A stretch of 61,652 nt of DNA, taken from Prolixibacteraceae bacterium (GTDB lineage Bacteria; Bacteroidota; Bacteroidia; Bacteroidales; Prolixibacteraceae). Of this stretch, positions 17,887 through 26,544 are shown piece by piece. The stretch spans positions 1 to 61,652 of the forward strand of contig WTWZ01000021.1 of the NCBI GenBank assembly GCA_009773765.1, given 5' to 3'. The translations under genes were made by a program, and so were the position numbers. The notes under the pieces were generated by a model. The model was given only the letters and a program-made list of their open reading frames with translations, was not told the DNA's origin and made no database searches. How positions within the stretch are numbered: the stretch's first letter is position 1; the number at the start of each line of letters is the position of its first letter.

Positions 17887-19488
17887 TTATTTAAATCTGT
17901 CATATAAACAGCACTCCGGAAGTTTTTTGTAAACCTCGTCGGGCGCTTTAAATTTTTCTGTGTCGTGACCTGCTTTTGCAACCGCTTTTTGAATTTCGTC
18001 GGAATTTGTTTTGGAAGAATCGAAGTTCAGGTGTAGCATTTTTGTGTCGGTTTCCCAATTTGCTGATTCAACTCCGGTAACCGATTTGGCAGCAGTTTCA
18101 ATCCGCTCTTTGCACATTTCGCAAAGGCCCCCTACGCTTACCATAACATGTTTTTTGTTAGAGTTTTTAGTTGTTGCCGGTTCAACCCCTGTTTCCATTT
18201 CTCCATGTTGATGACCTGTTGAAACATTTGTGCCTGACGGGTTCATCATGCTTGTTTTCCCTGCCAGTTGTGCTGCCGCATCTATACTGAAGGTCCCATT
18301 GGTTACAATTTCCTCACCTTCTGCCAATCCATCCATCACTACATAAGCATCTTTCATTGCACTCCCGAGGATGATCTCCCGCATTTTAAATGCAGGCTGT
18401 TCGGTGCCAGGCAACTTCACATAAACAACCGACCGCTTTCCTGTCCACAAAACTGCTGACTGAGGGATAATCAGTTGATCGCCGGAACCTGCCTGCCGTG
18501 ATTGAATAATACCATTCACAAACATTTCAGGTTTAAATTGCAGCCCTGAATTTGGCACTTCAACTCGTACCCTGGTAATCCGGGTGGAAGCATTTACTAC
18601 GGGATCAATAAAAGTTATTTTTCCGCTGAACGTTTTTCCGGGAATTGCCTGTGCTGTGAATTCGACATTCTGCCCCAATGAGATCCACGACAAATCTGAT
18701 TCATAAGCATCGAAAATCGCCCAAACCCTCGATAAATCTGCCACTTCAAAAAGAACATCGCCTCTTGAAACATAATCACCTGTGTTCACTTTTCGGTTGG
18801 TTACGATACCCGGTGTTGTTGCAAATACTTCGAATTCAGTTTTTGTCGCACCCGATTTCTCAATTTCTTTAATCTGTTCATCACCGATCTTCCATAAGCG
18901 AAGTTTTTCCCGCACTGCTTCAAGCATTGCCGGGTATTTATCGGCCATTTCCAAAGCTTCGAGCAACTCTTTTTGGGCGGTAACCAACTCAGGTGAATAA
19001 ATTTTGGCAATCAGTTGTCCATTTTTTACGTTTTCGCCGGTAACATTCACCAGCAGTTGCTCGATACGGCCCGGAATGTGGGCGGTTTGTGACTTCAGCA
19101 AACGTTCATCTACCTGAATTTTTCCAAATAGACGGACTTCTTTTGAAACATTTCCGCGGGTGGCCACCGATGTCTGAACTTCGGCAAGTTTCATGGCAGA
19201 TTCGCTCATTTCGATGGCCTGATCATCTATAACCACATCTGATTTTAGTAAAGGAATCAGATCCATGCCGCAAATCGGGCAGTCGCCCGGTTCATCTTTT
19301 CTAATTTGCGGGTGCATGGAGCAGGTCCAAACATCATGTCCTTCTACTGCATGATCATGACCGTCATCCGTTATTTCAGTCTTTTCGGATGAAGGATTAT
19401 GAAAGATAAGCCAACCCAACAGTAAGCCCAAAGCTATCAGTAAGCCACCTTTGATGTATTTGTTTGAAAATATCTTATTTGTCTTCAT
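17887..19488 (-). CDS. RND efflux periplasmic adaptor with two metal-binding domains (CusB-like)
   Basis: A 533-residue membrane-fusion protein linking the RND pump to its outer-membrane channel. After an N-terminal membrane anchor (12-30) and a His-rich linker, a heavy-metal-binding domain spans 53-80 (WTCSMHP, then CPICGMDLIPL), as in CusB relatives. The barrel-sandwich, lipoyl-like and beta-barrel domains occupy about 100-420. From 445 to the end there is an HMA domain with Cys456 and Cys459, followed by a CC tail (LPECCLYDRF, cysteines 526-527). Metal domains at both ends of one adaptor are unusual and parallel the separate HMA protein downstream. It lies 11 bp after the TolC gene in a five-gene operon. 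Copper or silver is the likely substrate, by inference. Confidence 0.88.
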   Translation of the reverse strand: MKTNKIFSNKYIKGGLLIALGLLLGWLIFHNPSSEKTEITDDGHDHAVEGHDVWTCSMHPQIRKDEPGDCPICGMDLIPLLKSDVVIDDQAIEMSESAMKLAEVQTSVATRGNVSKEVRLFGKIQVDERLLKSQTAHIPGRIEQLLVNVTGENVKNGQLIAKIYSPELVTAQKELLEALEMADKYPAMLEAVREKLRLWKIGDEQIKEIEKSGATKTEFEVFATTPGIVTNRKVNTGDYVSRGDVLFEVADLSRVWAIFDAYESDLSWISLGQNVEFTAQAIPGKTFSGKITFIDPVVNASTRITRVRVEVPNSGLQFKPEMFVNGIIQSRQAGSGDQLIIPQSAVLWTGKRSVVYVKLPGTEQPAFKMREIILGSAMKDAYVVMDGLAEGEEIVTNGTFSIDAAAQLAGKTSMMNPSGTNVSTGHQHGEMETGVEPATTKNSNKKHVMVSVGGLCEMCKERIETAAKSVTGVESANWETDTKMLHLNFDSSKTNSDEIQKAVAKAGHDTEKFKAPDEVYKKLPECCLYDRFK

Positions 19489-19499
19489 TTTTAATTTTA

Positions 19500-20927
19500 T
19501 TAATATATAACCGTGTTCATTAGTTTTTCAGCTTTTGCCACAGCAGTATTGTAATCTGCAACTGCTTCGATGCGCTTTAATCCGTACTCCAGCACTTTAT
19601 ACTGAATTCGCAAAATTTCCTCAAAGTCAGTTCCGGTTGAAATAAAATCAGCCAGCAACAAATTAGCTGTTCTGTTGGCCAAATCAGTTTGTTCCCGGTA
19701 AAGTTCAACCCGCCGCGTTGCATCGTTGTAATCCTGAACAAATTGACGGTACTGTACCAAAAGCATGTTTTTCATTTCCACGGATTCCTGCAATGTTAAT
19801 TCCTGTAAATATTTGGCTTCATTTTGCATGGCTGTGTATTTTTTACGATAAATTGGAATTGAAAAGTTCAACATGGGCATCACCATGTCTTTCCCGTTCA
19901 TCATCGACGGATTGCCTGCCTGCTCTTTAATAACCATATAATTCAATCCGACACCCACCATTGGCAAGCCCATTTTACGTGCTTTTTCTTCCATTGCTGA
20001 ATAGGATTGTTTTTCAGCTTCAAACATGGCCAACATCGGATTGTTGCGGAGAATACTGTCAGCTATTGCCAACTCTGGCACAGAAAGCGAGTCCATTTCC
20101 AGCGAATCCGGAATTTCAATATTTCTGTCCTGATCACGGTTTAACAGTGATTTAAAGTTTGTTTCCTCTGTTTTTAACTTTTCAGTCAGAAGTGACAACT
20201 GATTTTTCTGATCGAGTATTTCCATCCTGACCTGCAGCACATCGGCTAATCCTGTTGGTTTGGGAGCCATTCCTGCGGAAGACGCAGATGACATATTGGA
20301 AACCGGTTGTGGTTGTCCCGGAGCGGCAGGCTGATTGTTCATTCCACCCATTCCACCGGGGTTGCCTGGGATGGAAGGCGTTCCCTGCATTCCTGAGCTG
20401 GAAGAAGCTCCGGAAGAACTTCCTGAAGATGACTGAAATTTAACAAGGGTCAGTTTTTCAATCGATTCGAGCAAAACAATGTTTTGTTTTAGCAGAGCAA
20501 TTGCATGTTTGTATTTTACCATTTGGTACCAACTGCTCTTCACAATATAAAAAAGTCCGGCCTTGTTTTCCTGAAACAATTCGAACTGAGCTTTGGCCAT
20601 CAATGAAGCTTCATCTTCGGCTAACTTTAAAGTCCCGAACCAGGGAAACATTTGCATTACACTTATATTTCCTATCTGGTTTCCGCTAACCAGTTCCATC
20701 GGTTTCAGATAAAATCCCAATGCAGCCTGGGGCTCCGGAAGTGAACCAACCTGAGGAACCTTTTCCAGTGCGGCCAAATATTGATTAAATGAAGCCTTCA
20801 CTCCCGGATTGTTTTGGGCAGCAATTTCAAGATAGTCATCCAAGCCCAAACCGTTGTGGTTTTGTGATAAACCCGGCTGGTAAATAAACAGTAAAACTGT
20901 AATTATTATAATAACCTTTTTCATCAT
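19500..20927 (-). CDS. TolC-family outer-membrane efflux protein with Met/Gly-rich insert
   Basis: A 475-residue outer-membrane channel of the RND complex. A signal peptide covers about 1-21 (IIIITVLLFIYQPGLSQ). The two-repeat coiled-coil architecture of OEP proteins follows. Between about 170 and 230 lies an insert rich in Ser, Gly, Pro, Met and Asn (for example SSSGSSSGASSSSGMQG and NPGGMGGMNNQ), absent from typical TolC proteins. It would sit at a helix turn and, with its methionines, could bind soft metals; this is inference. The start overlaps the stop of the RND pump gene by 4 bp, which indicates translational coupling. Confidence 0.87.
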   Translation of the reverse strand: MMKKVIIIITVLLFIYQPGLSQNHNGLGLDDYLEIAAQNNPGVKASFNQYLAALEKVPQVGSLPEPQAALGFYLKPMELVSGNQIGNISVMQMFPWFGTLKLAEDEASLMAKAQFELFQENKAGLFYIVKSSWYQMVKYKHAIALLKQNIVLLESIEKLTLVKFQSSSGSSSGASSSSGMQGTPSIPGNPGGMGGMNNQPAAPGQPQPVSNMSSASSAGMAPKPTGLADVLQVRMEILDQKNQLSLLTEKLKTEETNFKSLLNRDQDRNIEIPDSLEMDSLSVPELAIADSILRNNPMLAMFEAEKQSYSAMEEKARKMGLPMVGVGLNYMVIKEQAGNPSMMNGKDMVMPMLNFSIPIYRKKYTAMQNEAKYLQELTLQESVEMKNMLLVQYRQFVQDYNDATRRVELYREQTDLANRTANLLLADFISTGTDFEEILRIQYKVLEYGLKRIEAVADYNTAVAKAEKLMNTVIY

Positions 20928-23900
20928 TCAATATTTTCAGAATTAATACCTTTCCTTTCCATTCTTTTTACTTCTCCTTCACGCCAGAAGCATTGCAGGA
21001 TAGGTACCACAAACATGGTCATGGTTTGGATAATCATACCTCCAAAAGTTGGAATTGCCATCGGAATCATTATATCAGCACCTTTTCCGGTTGATGAAAG
21101 TACGGGCAACAGGGCAATGATGGTAACAGCGGTGGTCATCATGGCAGGACGGACACGTTTACTCCCGGCAATTACAACCATCTCCCGAACTTCCTTTACA
21201 GTTTTTGGCTGTCGTTCTTCAAATACCTGGTGAATGTAAGTTCCCATTAAAACACCATCATCAGTGGCAATGCCAAAAAGTGCAATAAAACCGACCCACA
21301 CTGCAACGCTTAAATTGATGGGATGTATCTGAAACAAATGACGCATCTCGACTCCTGAAACTGAGAAATTGAGGAACCAGGGCTGACTGTAAAGCCACAG
21401 CATTATAAACCCTCCGGCAAAGGCTACAAACACTCCTGAAAAGTGAATCGACGAAGCGGTAAATGTTTTAAACTGAAAATAGAGTAAAAGAAATACCGCG
21501 ATTAAACTGATGGGGATCACGATTGCCAGCCTTTTGGTTGCCCTGATCTGGTTTTCGTAATTTCCGGCAAAAGTATAGCTTACCCCTGCATTCAAAACTA
21601 ATTCTCCCGATTTGATTTTTTCTTTCAGAAATTTTTGTGCATCCTGCACTACATCTACTTCGGCACGTCCTTCAACCTTATCAAAAATCACATAACCGTT
21701 CAAAAATGTATTTTCGCTTCGTATCATTTGCGGGCCACGGGTGTAGGTAATATCGGCTAGTTCGCCAAGCGGCACCTGGACTCCTGTCATTGAGGGGACA
21801 AGGATATTTTTTATATCTTCAGGTGTCGAACGCAATTCGCGCGCGTACCGAACACGGATTGGGAACCGTTCGCGTCCTTCAACCGATGTTGTCAAACCCA
21901 TTCCGCCCATGGCAACCTGTAAAATCTCCATTACATCTTCCACCGTCATTCCGTAGCGGGAAATCGCCGGCCGGTTAAGCTTTATTTCGATATACGGGGC
22001 GCCGACAGCACGGTCATAAAAAACAGTAGGAGCTTTTATCGATGGCACTTCCTTTAATAACGTTTCCAGTTCAATCCCTGTTTTTTCAATGGATTCCAAA
22101 TCAGGGCCAAAAACTTTTAGTCCCATTGGGGCCCGCATACCGGTTGACAACATTACCAAACGGGTTTGAATGGGTTGTAACCGGGGTGCAGAAGTTAGCC
22201 CAGGGATATTAGTAACTTTTACAATTTCATTCCAGATATCGTCGGGCCTTTTAATTTCGGGCCGCCACTGCCGGAAATTATCGCCATTTTTGTCCTCAAT
22301 CAATTCTTCTCTGGTTAATTTCCGGAATCCATCGCGTTCGCGGTTGTATGTGGAGCCGTCGCGGAGCAGAAAGTTGCCTTCTTTATCAACTTTGAACTGT
22401 ATTCTGTGCCCGTTTTCATCCAGAATATATTCAGGCAAATAATTAATTGTGTTCTCAAACATTTGCACAGGCGCCGGGTCCAGGGCCGAATTGATGCGCC
22501 CCCATTTTCCAACGGCAATCTCCACTTCGGGAATGGCCGATAACCGTTTATCAAGTATTTCAACATACTCACGATTCATTTCTATTCCGGCATGTGGCAT
22601 ACTGGTTGGCATCAGAAGAAAGGAGCCTTCGTCGAGTGTAGGCATAAATTCTTTGCCCAGGCCAGGAAACGTTTTGCCGAAACTTTGCCAGGCAGCCGTT
22701 TTCTGAATTCCTTCGGGCATAAACCCGAAAACACGGTGAACGCCCTGCCATGCCAATATTCCGAACAGGATAGTTGCTATTGGTAAAAACATAAATGTCC
22801 ATTTGTTTCGCAACGACCACTTCAGAATTGGCACATAGAAATACACAATCAGTGAGAGACTTGCCAGTACAAGGGTAATGGTGAGCCCAACAAATAAATA
22901 ATTGGTGAAATTATTGATATGAGCGCCAAGCGGCAACCATTCGATGGCAAGAAAATATACTGCAAACAACAGGGTGATGGCAATATTAATAAGATTGGTT
23001 AAATGTTTGCGGTTTTCCGGCCATCGGGGAGACATAAGGTTATTAATGCCAATTGCTGTGAGCGCCAATGCGGGCCATATTCCCCAAATTGCAACAATCA
23101 CCATGCCCGCACCAATCAGTATCAGGTTAAAAATCCTGCGTGTTTTTTTTGTATCTAACCGGAAGTTGAAAAAGTAATAAGCCAACATGGGCAGCACAAT
23201 CATTCCCAACAGATAAGAGGCAAGCAACGCGAACGTTTTAGTAAAAGCCAGGGGAGTGAAGAGCTTTCCTTCAGCGCCTTCCATTACAAAAACAGGGAGA
23301 AAACTCACCACAGTTGTAGCAAGTGCAACAGTAACTGCAGCACTCACTTCAGAAGTGGCTTTATAAATTACTTTTACAAGGTATTTCCCACGGACATTTT
23401 TGTTTTCGGGCATCTCCAGGTGCCGGATAATATTTTCAACATTCACAATCCCAATATCCACCATTACACCAATCGCAATGGCAATTCCTGAAAGTGCAAC
23501 AATATTGGCATCAACACCCATCCATTTCATAGCAATGAAGGTCATCAACACACCAACCGGTAACAAAAACGAAACAATGGCAGAGGCCCGAAGATTAAAA
23601 ATCAACACAATTATTACGATAATGGAGATTAGGATTTCGTCCGACAAAGCGGATTCCAAAGTTCCGATTGTTTCCTGTATCAAACCCGTACGGTCGTAAA
23701 AAGGAACAACTGTAACTTTTGAAACGGTTCCATCCGGTAATATTCTGGAAGGAAGTCCCGGTTCAATTTCAACGATTTTCTTTTTGATATTATTGATTAC
23801 TTCCAAAGGATTAGAGCCATAGCGGGCAACAACTACCGCTCCCACGGCTTCCGCGCCATCTTTGTCCAGGCCGCCTCGGCGGGGCGCTGGGCCGAAAGTG

Positions 23901-24691
23901 GTCTTTGCCACATCGCGTATCCGTACAGGCACATTGTCGCGAACGGTAACCACCGCTTCATTCAGATCATCCAGGTTTTTTATGTAACCCAACCCGCGGA
24001 TAACATATTCCACTTTGTTTAATTCGATGGTTTCGGCGCCAATGTCCAGATTACTTTTGCTCACTGCTTTCATCACATCCATTAAGGAAACGTTAAAAGC
24101 TTTAAGCGCATTTGGATCGACATCGACCTGATATTCCTTAACATAGCCGCCAATGCTTGCTACTTCTGAAACTCCACTGGCCGATGATAGTGAATATTTT
24201 ACGTAAAAGTCCTGAATGGTGCGCAACTCCTGTGGGTCCCAACCACCGGCAGGTTTGCCAGTTTTTGGGTCGCGGCCTTCCAAAGTGTACCAGAAAACCT
24301 GTCCAAGCGCTGTTGCATCGGGCCCCAGCGAAGGTTGAACTCCCTGCGGCAAAGTACCGGGAGGCAGCGAATTGAGTTTTTCGAGAATGCGCGAACGGCT
24401 CCAGTAAAACTCAATATCATCTTCGAAAATCAGGTAAATAAACGACATGCCAAACATAGAAGTACTGCGGATGGTTTTTACTCCCGGAATACCAAGTAAG
24501 GAACTGCTTAGCGGATAAGTTATCTGGTCTTCAATGTCTTTTGGAGAACGGCCCATCCATTCGGTGGCAACAATCTGCTGGTTATCGCCAATATCGGGAA
24601 TGGCAACGGTTCCCAGAAGAATGAATACTACCAATAGCAGCATCGAAATCATCCGGTGTACCAGAAAGTATTTGACTATTTTATTCAGCAT
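20924..24691 (-). CDS. Heavy-metal RND efflux pump (CusA/CzcA family, extended)
   Basis: A 1255-residue proton-driven inner-membrane pump of the heavy-metal-efflux RND family. Twelve core membrane segments and two large periplasmic loops are recognisable; the opening block VFILLGTVAIPDIGDNQQIVATEW and the TM4 region GVDANIVALSGIAIAIGVMVDIGIV carry the family hallmarks. It is about 200 residues longer than E. coli CusA. Extra hydrophobic segments after TM6 (about 520-640) and a long insert in the second periplasmic loop account for the difference; long variants occur in Bacteroidetes. It overlaps the TolC gene by 4 bp. With its HMA and MHP-bearing partners, copper/silver export is the best guess. 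Confidence 0.92.
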   Translation of the reverse strand: MLNKIVKYFLVHRMISMLLLVVFILLGTVAIPDIGDNQQIVATEWMGRSPKDIEDQITYPLSSSLLGIPGVKTIRSTSMFGMSFIYLIFEDDIEFYWSRSRILEKLNSLPPGTLPQGVQPSLGPDATALGQVFWYTLEGRDPKTGKPAGGWDPQELRTIQDFYVKYSLSSASGVSEVASIGGYVKEYQVDVDPNALKAFNVSLMDVMKAVSKSNLDIGAETIELNKVEYVIRGLGYIKNLDDLNEAVVTVRDNVPVRIRDVAKTTFGPAPRRGGLDKDGAEAVGAVVVARYGSNPLEVINNIKKKIVEIEPGLPSRILPDGTVSKVTVVPFYDRTGLIQETIGTLESALSDEILISIIVIIVLIFNLRASAIVSFLLPVGVLMTFIAMKWMGVDANIVALSGIAIAIGVMVDIGIVNVENIIRHLEMPENKNVRGKYLVKVIYKATSEVSAAVTVALATTVVSFLPVFVMEGAEGKLFTPLAFTKTFALLASYLLGMIVLPMLAYYFFNFRLDTKKTRRIFNLILIGAGMVIVAIWGIWPALALTAIGINNLMSPRWPENRKHLTNLINIAITLLFAVYFLAIEWLPLGAHINNFTNYLFVGLTITLVLASLSLIVYFYVPILKWSLRNKWTFMFLPIATILFGILAWQGVHRVFGFMPEGIQKTAAWQSFGKTFPGLGKEFMPTLDEGSFLLMPTSMPHAGIEMNREYVEILDKRLSAIPEVEIAVGKWGRINSALDPAPVQMFENTINYLPEYILDENGHRIQFKVDKEGNFLLRDGSTYNRERDGFRKLTREELIEDKNGDNFRQWRPEIKRPDDIWNEIVKVTNIPGLTSAPRLQPIQTRLVMLSTGMRAPMGLKVFGPDLESIEKTGIELETLLKEVPSIKAPTVFYDRAVGAPYIEIKLNRPAISRYGMTVEDVMEILQVAMGGMGLTTSVEGRERFPIRVRYARELRSTPEDIKNILVPSMTGVQVPLGELADITYTRGPQMIRSENTFLNGYVIFDKVEGRAEVDVVQDAQKFLKEKIKSGELVLNAGVSYTFAGNYENQIRATKRLAIVIPISLIAVFLLLYFQFKTFTASSIHFSGVFVAFAGGFIMLWLYSQPWFLNFSVSGVEMRHLFQIHPINLSVAVWVGFIALFGIATDDGVLMGTYIHQVFEERQPKTVKEVREMVVIAGSKRVRPAMMTTAVTIIALLPVLSSTGKGADIMIPMAIPTFGGMIIQTMTMFVVPILQCFWREGEVKRMERKGINSENIE

Positions 24692-24782
24692 ATATCAAAA
24701 AATTTATGATTCAAAAAATTATGAAGAATGGATTTTGAAGAAGTTTAAATTTCAGCACAAACCTCTGTTATTCATAATAGAA

Positions 24783-25157
24783 TCATAAACGATATAACTG
24801 TTTAAGGGCAAGTGTTTTTTGAATTTTGGGAGGGGGCGGAGAATCGGTGAATACCAGAATTGTATGCTTTGATTTCTGCGTCTTTGATAAAAATTCCGGC
24901 ATTAATTCAATTCCAATAATTACAAATTCGGCAAGAACCGGAACATTCGAAATTTGAGGCATTGAATAATCCTCTTCCAAATTATAATATTGATTTTCAT
25001 GGTGACAGCAGTCTGCATTACCACAGCAGGAACCCGCTTCTTTATCAAAAGCAATTGAAATCAGATCGTTTCTGCAATAATGTTTGGAAACAACCAAGCC
25101 AATTGATGAAATCAATAACAGGGCAGATAAAATAATATGGCTGGCTTTTTTCAACAT
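24783..25157 (-). CDS. HYC_CC_PP family small membrane or secreted protein
   Basis: A 124-residue protein with one N-terminal hydrophobic segment (8-24) that serves as signal or anchor. It shows the three features that name the HYC_CC_PP family: HYC at 26-28, the cysteine pairs 44-45 and 50-51 (SCCGNADCCHHE), and PPPP at 106-109. This family accompanies metal RND operons in Bacteroidetes and has no established biochemistry. The Cys/His cluster suggests a role in metal sensing or capture at the periplasmic side. It is the first gene of the first metal-efflux operon, 91 bp before the pump. Confidence 0.8.
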   Translation of the reverse strand: MLKKASHIILSALLLISSIGLVVSKHYCRNDLISIAFDKEAGSCCGNADCCHHENQYYNLEEDYSMPQISNVPVLAEFVIIGIELMPEFLSKTQKSKHTILVFTDSPPPPKIQKTLALKQLYRL

Positions 25158-25317
25158 TTATAATTAGACACATCAAAGAAACGGAATTATTTTAAAAATG
25201 TTTTATGCAAGTTCTGTATTTTGAAATCGTTAACAATAACGAACAGAAATATTTTTTGTTCTCTTAAAACGGCAAATACCTTCACTGCAAGGCGTAACCC
25301 CCAATTTTACTTTTTTA

Positions 25318-25350
25318 ATTGAGCGGGCGACTTGCAGTCACCCGCTCAAT
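25318..25350. repeat. Dispersed double-stem palindrome, copy 2
   Basis: A 33-bp palindrome with perfect 10-bp outer arms (ATTGAGCGGG and CCCGCTCAAT), then a C/A mismatch and an inner GACT/AGTC stem with a TGC loop. It matches copy 1 at 17367-17399 in length and structure. It lies 16 bp past the stop of the second operon's TolC gene, where a terminator is expected. Confidence 0.85.
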
Positions 25351-25365
25351 ATCAAGCTAACAGGT

Positions 25366-26544
25366 TTAAAACCCCCCTTTCAGCTTTATCCCGCTCAATG
25401 TTTTAAAATAATCACATTCCATTTCAATTACGCTCAATTTGGTATCGAGCAAAAACTGCACTTCGGCAAGATATTCCTGAAAAGAAATTTGCCCTGCCTG
25501 CAAAAGTTCAAGGGCGCCTGAAATTACCTCCTCGTTGCCTAAAACTTCTTTAATTTGAAGCATGTTGTTTTGCAAACTTTGGGCGTTGTTGTACAAAGTG
25601 GCTGTTTCGGCGGCTAGGCCATTTTCGGTTTGCCTGTAAACTGCCTTCGATACTTCGGCCTTTAAACGCGCCTGTTTTACGCGGTTGCTGTTCTGCCACA
25701 GTGGCAGCGTGATTCCGCCATGAACGCCCCTCAAATGCTGGTTGGCCACCGACTCCGATTTGTAGCCCGCCTCAAAAACAGGAAGCGTGTTCTTTTTTTC
25801 AAACCTTATCCTGGCTTCGGCTTCACCCGTGCCCGCTGCAGCCATCAACAACGCCTGGTTCTGCGCCTTTACCCGGCTTACGAGCGAATCGTACTGTGGG
25901 AGCAGCCAGTTTTCGGGATATTGAAAAACAAGTTTTTCAAGGCTTGAGCCTCCGTTAATTTGCCAGAGCTGTTCCCTTAAAACCGCAATATCGGAAACCG
26001 TTTTCTGAAAGTCATTTTGCACCTTGATGTTTAAAATCTGAGCTTTGTCATAAACAGGCTTTGAAAACTCACCGGCTTCGAACCCGGCTTTCATCATTTC
26101 TGTCAGTCTTCCGGTCTCGGTTTTCAGGTTTTTCAGTAACAATTTTTTCTGTTCCAGCCGCACAATATCAAAATAAACACTCCGGGCATTGTGCAACACT
26201 TCCTGTTTTTCCATTCCGGCCATAAGGTTCACCTGCAAAAACTGTTGCTTTTTAATATCGGCTTTCGAGGTATAATAACCCGGCGCCCTGAATGGCTGAA
26301 CCACCTCAAATTCCTGCAGGTTCCCGGCAGCGCCGTTGTCACCCCACAGGTATTTATAAGTTACCAGCGGATTATCGGGGTAAATGTCGGTTTTCAACCC
26401 GGCCTGTTCAGCATCCGTAAATTTTTGCATTGCTGCAATCCGGAGGTTTTTTTGTTCAACGCTGCTTAACAGGCTGTCTAAATCCTGGCCTGCCCCTTCA
26501 ATAGCAATAGCAACCAGGCCTACTATAAAAATCATGTTTCTCAT
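25366..26544 (-). CDS. TolC-family outer-membrane protein (second metal operon)
   Basis: A 392-residue OEP-family channel, short for TolC but in the range of CzcC/CusC relatives. A signal peptide covers about 1-19 (MIFIVGLVAIAIEGAGQ). The rest is helical coiled coil with the two pseudo-repeats, for example GFEAGEFSKPVYDKAQILNI in the first and LLQAGQISFQEYL in the second. It carries no metal-rich insert, unlike the TolC of the first operon. The start overlaps the pump stop by 4 bp and it is the last gene of its operon, followed by the shared palindrome. Confidence 0.87.
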   Translation of the reverse strand: MRNMIFIVGLVAIAIEGAGQDLDSLLSSVEQKNLRIAAMQKFTDAEQAGLKTDIYPDNPLVTYKYLWGDNGAAGNLQEFEVVQPFRAPGYYTSKADIKKQQFLQVNLMAGMEKQEVLHNARSVYFDIVRLEQKKLLLKNLKTETGRLTEMMKAGFEAGEFSKPVYDKAQILNIKVQNDFQKTVSDIAVLREQLWQINGGSSLEKLVFQYPENWLLPQYDSLVSRVKAQNQALLMAAAGTGEAEARIRFEKKNTLPVFEAGYKSESVANQHLRGVHGGITLPLWQNSNRVKQARLKAEVSKAVYRQTENGLAAETATLYNNAQSLQNNMLQIKEVLGNEEVISGALELLQAGQISFQEYLAEVQFLLDTKLSVIEMECDYFKTLSGIKLKGGF

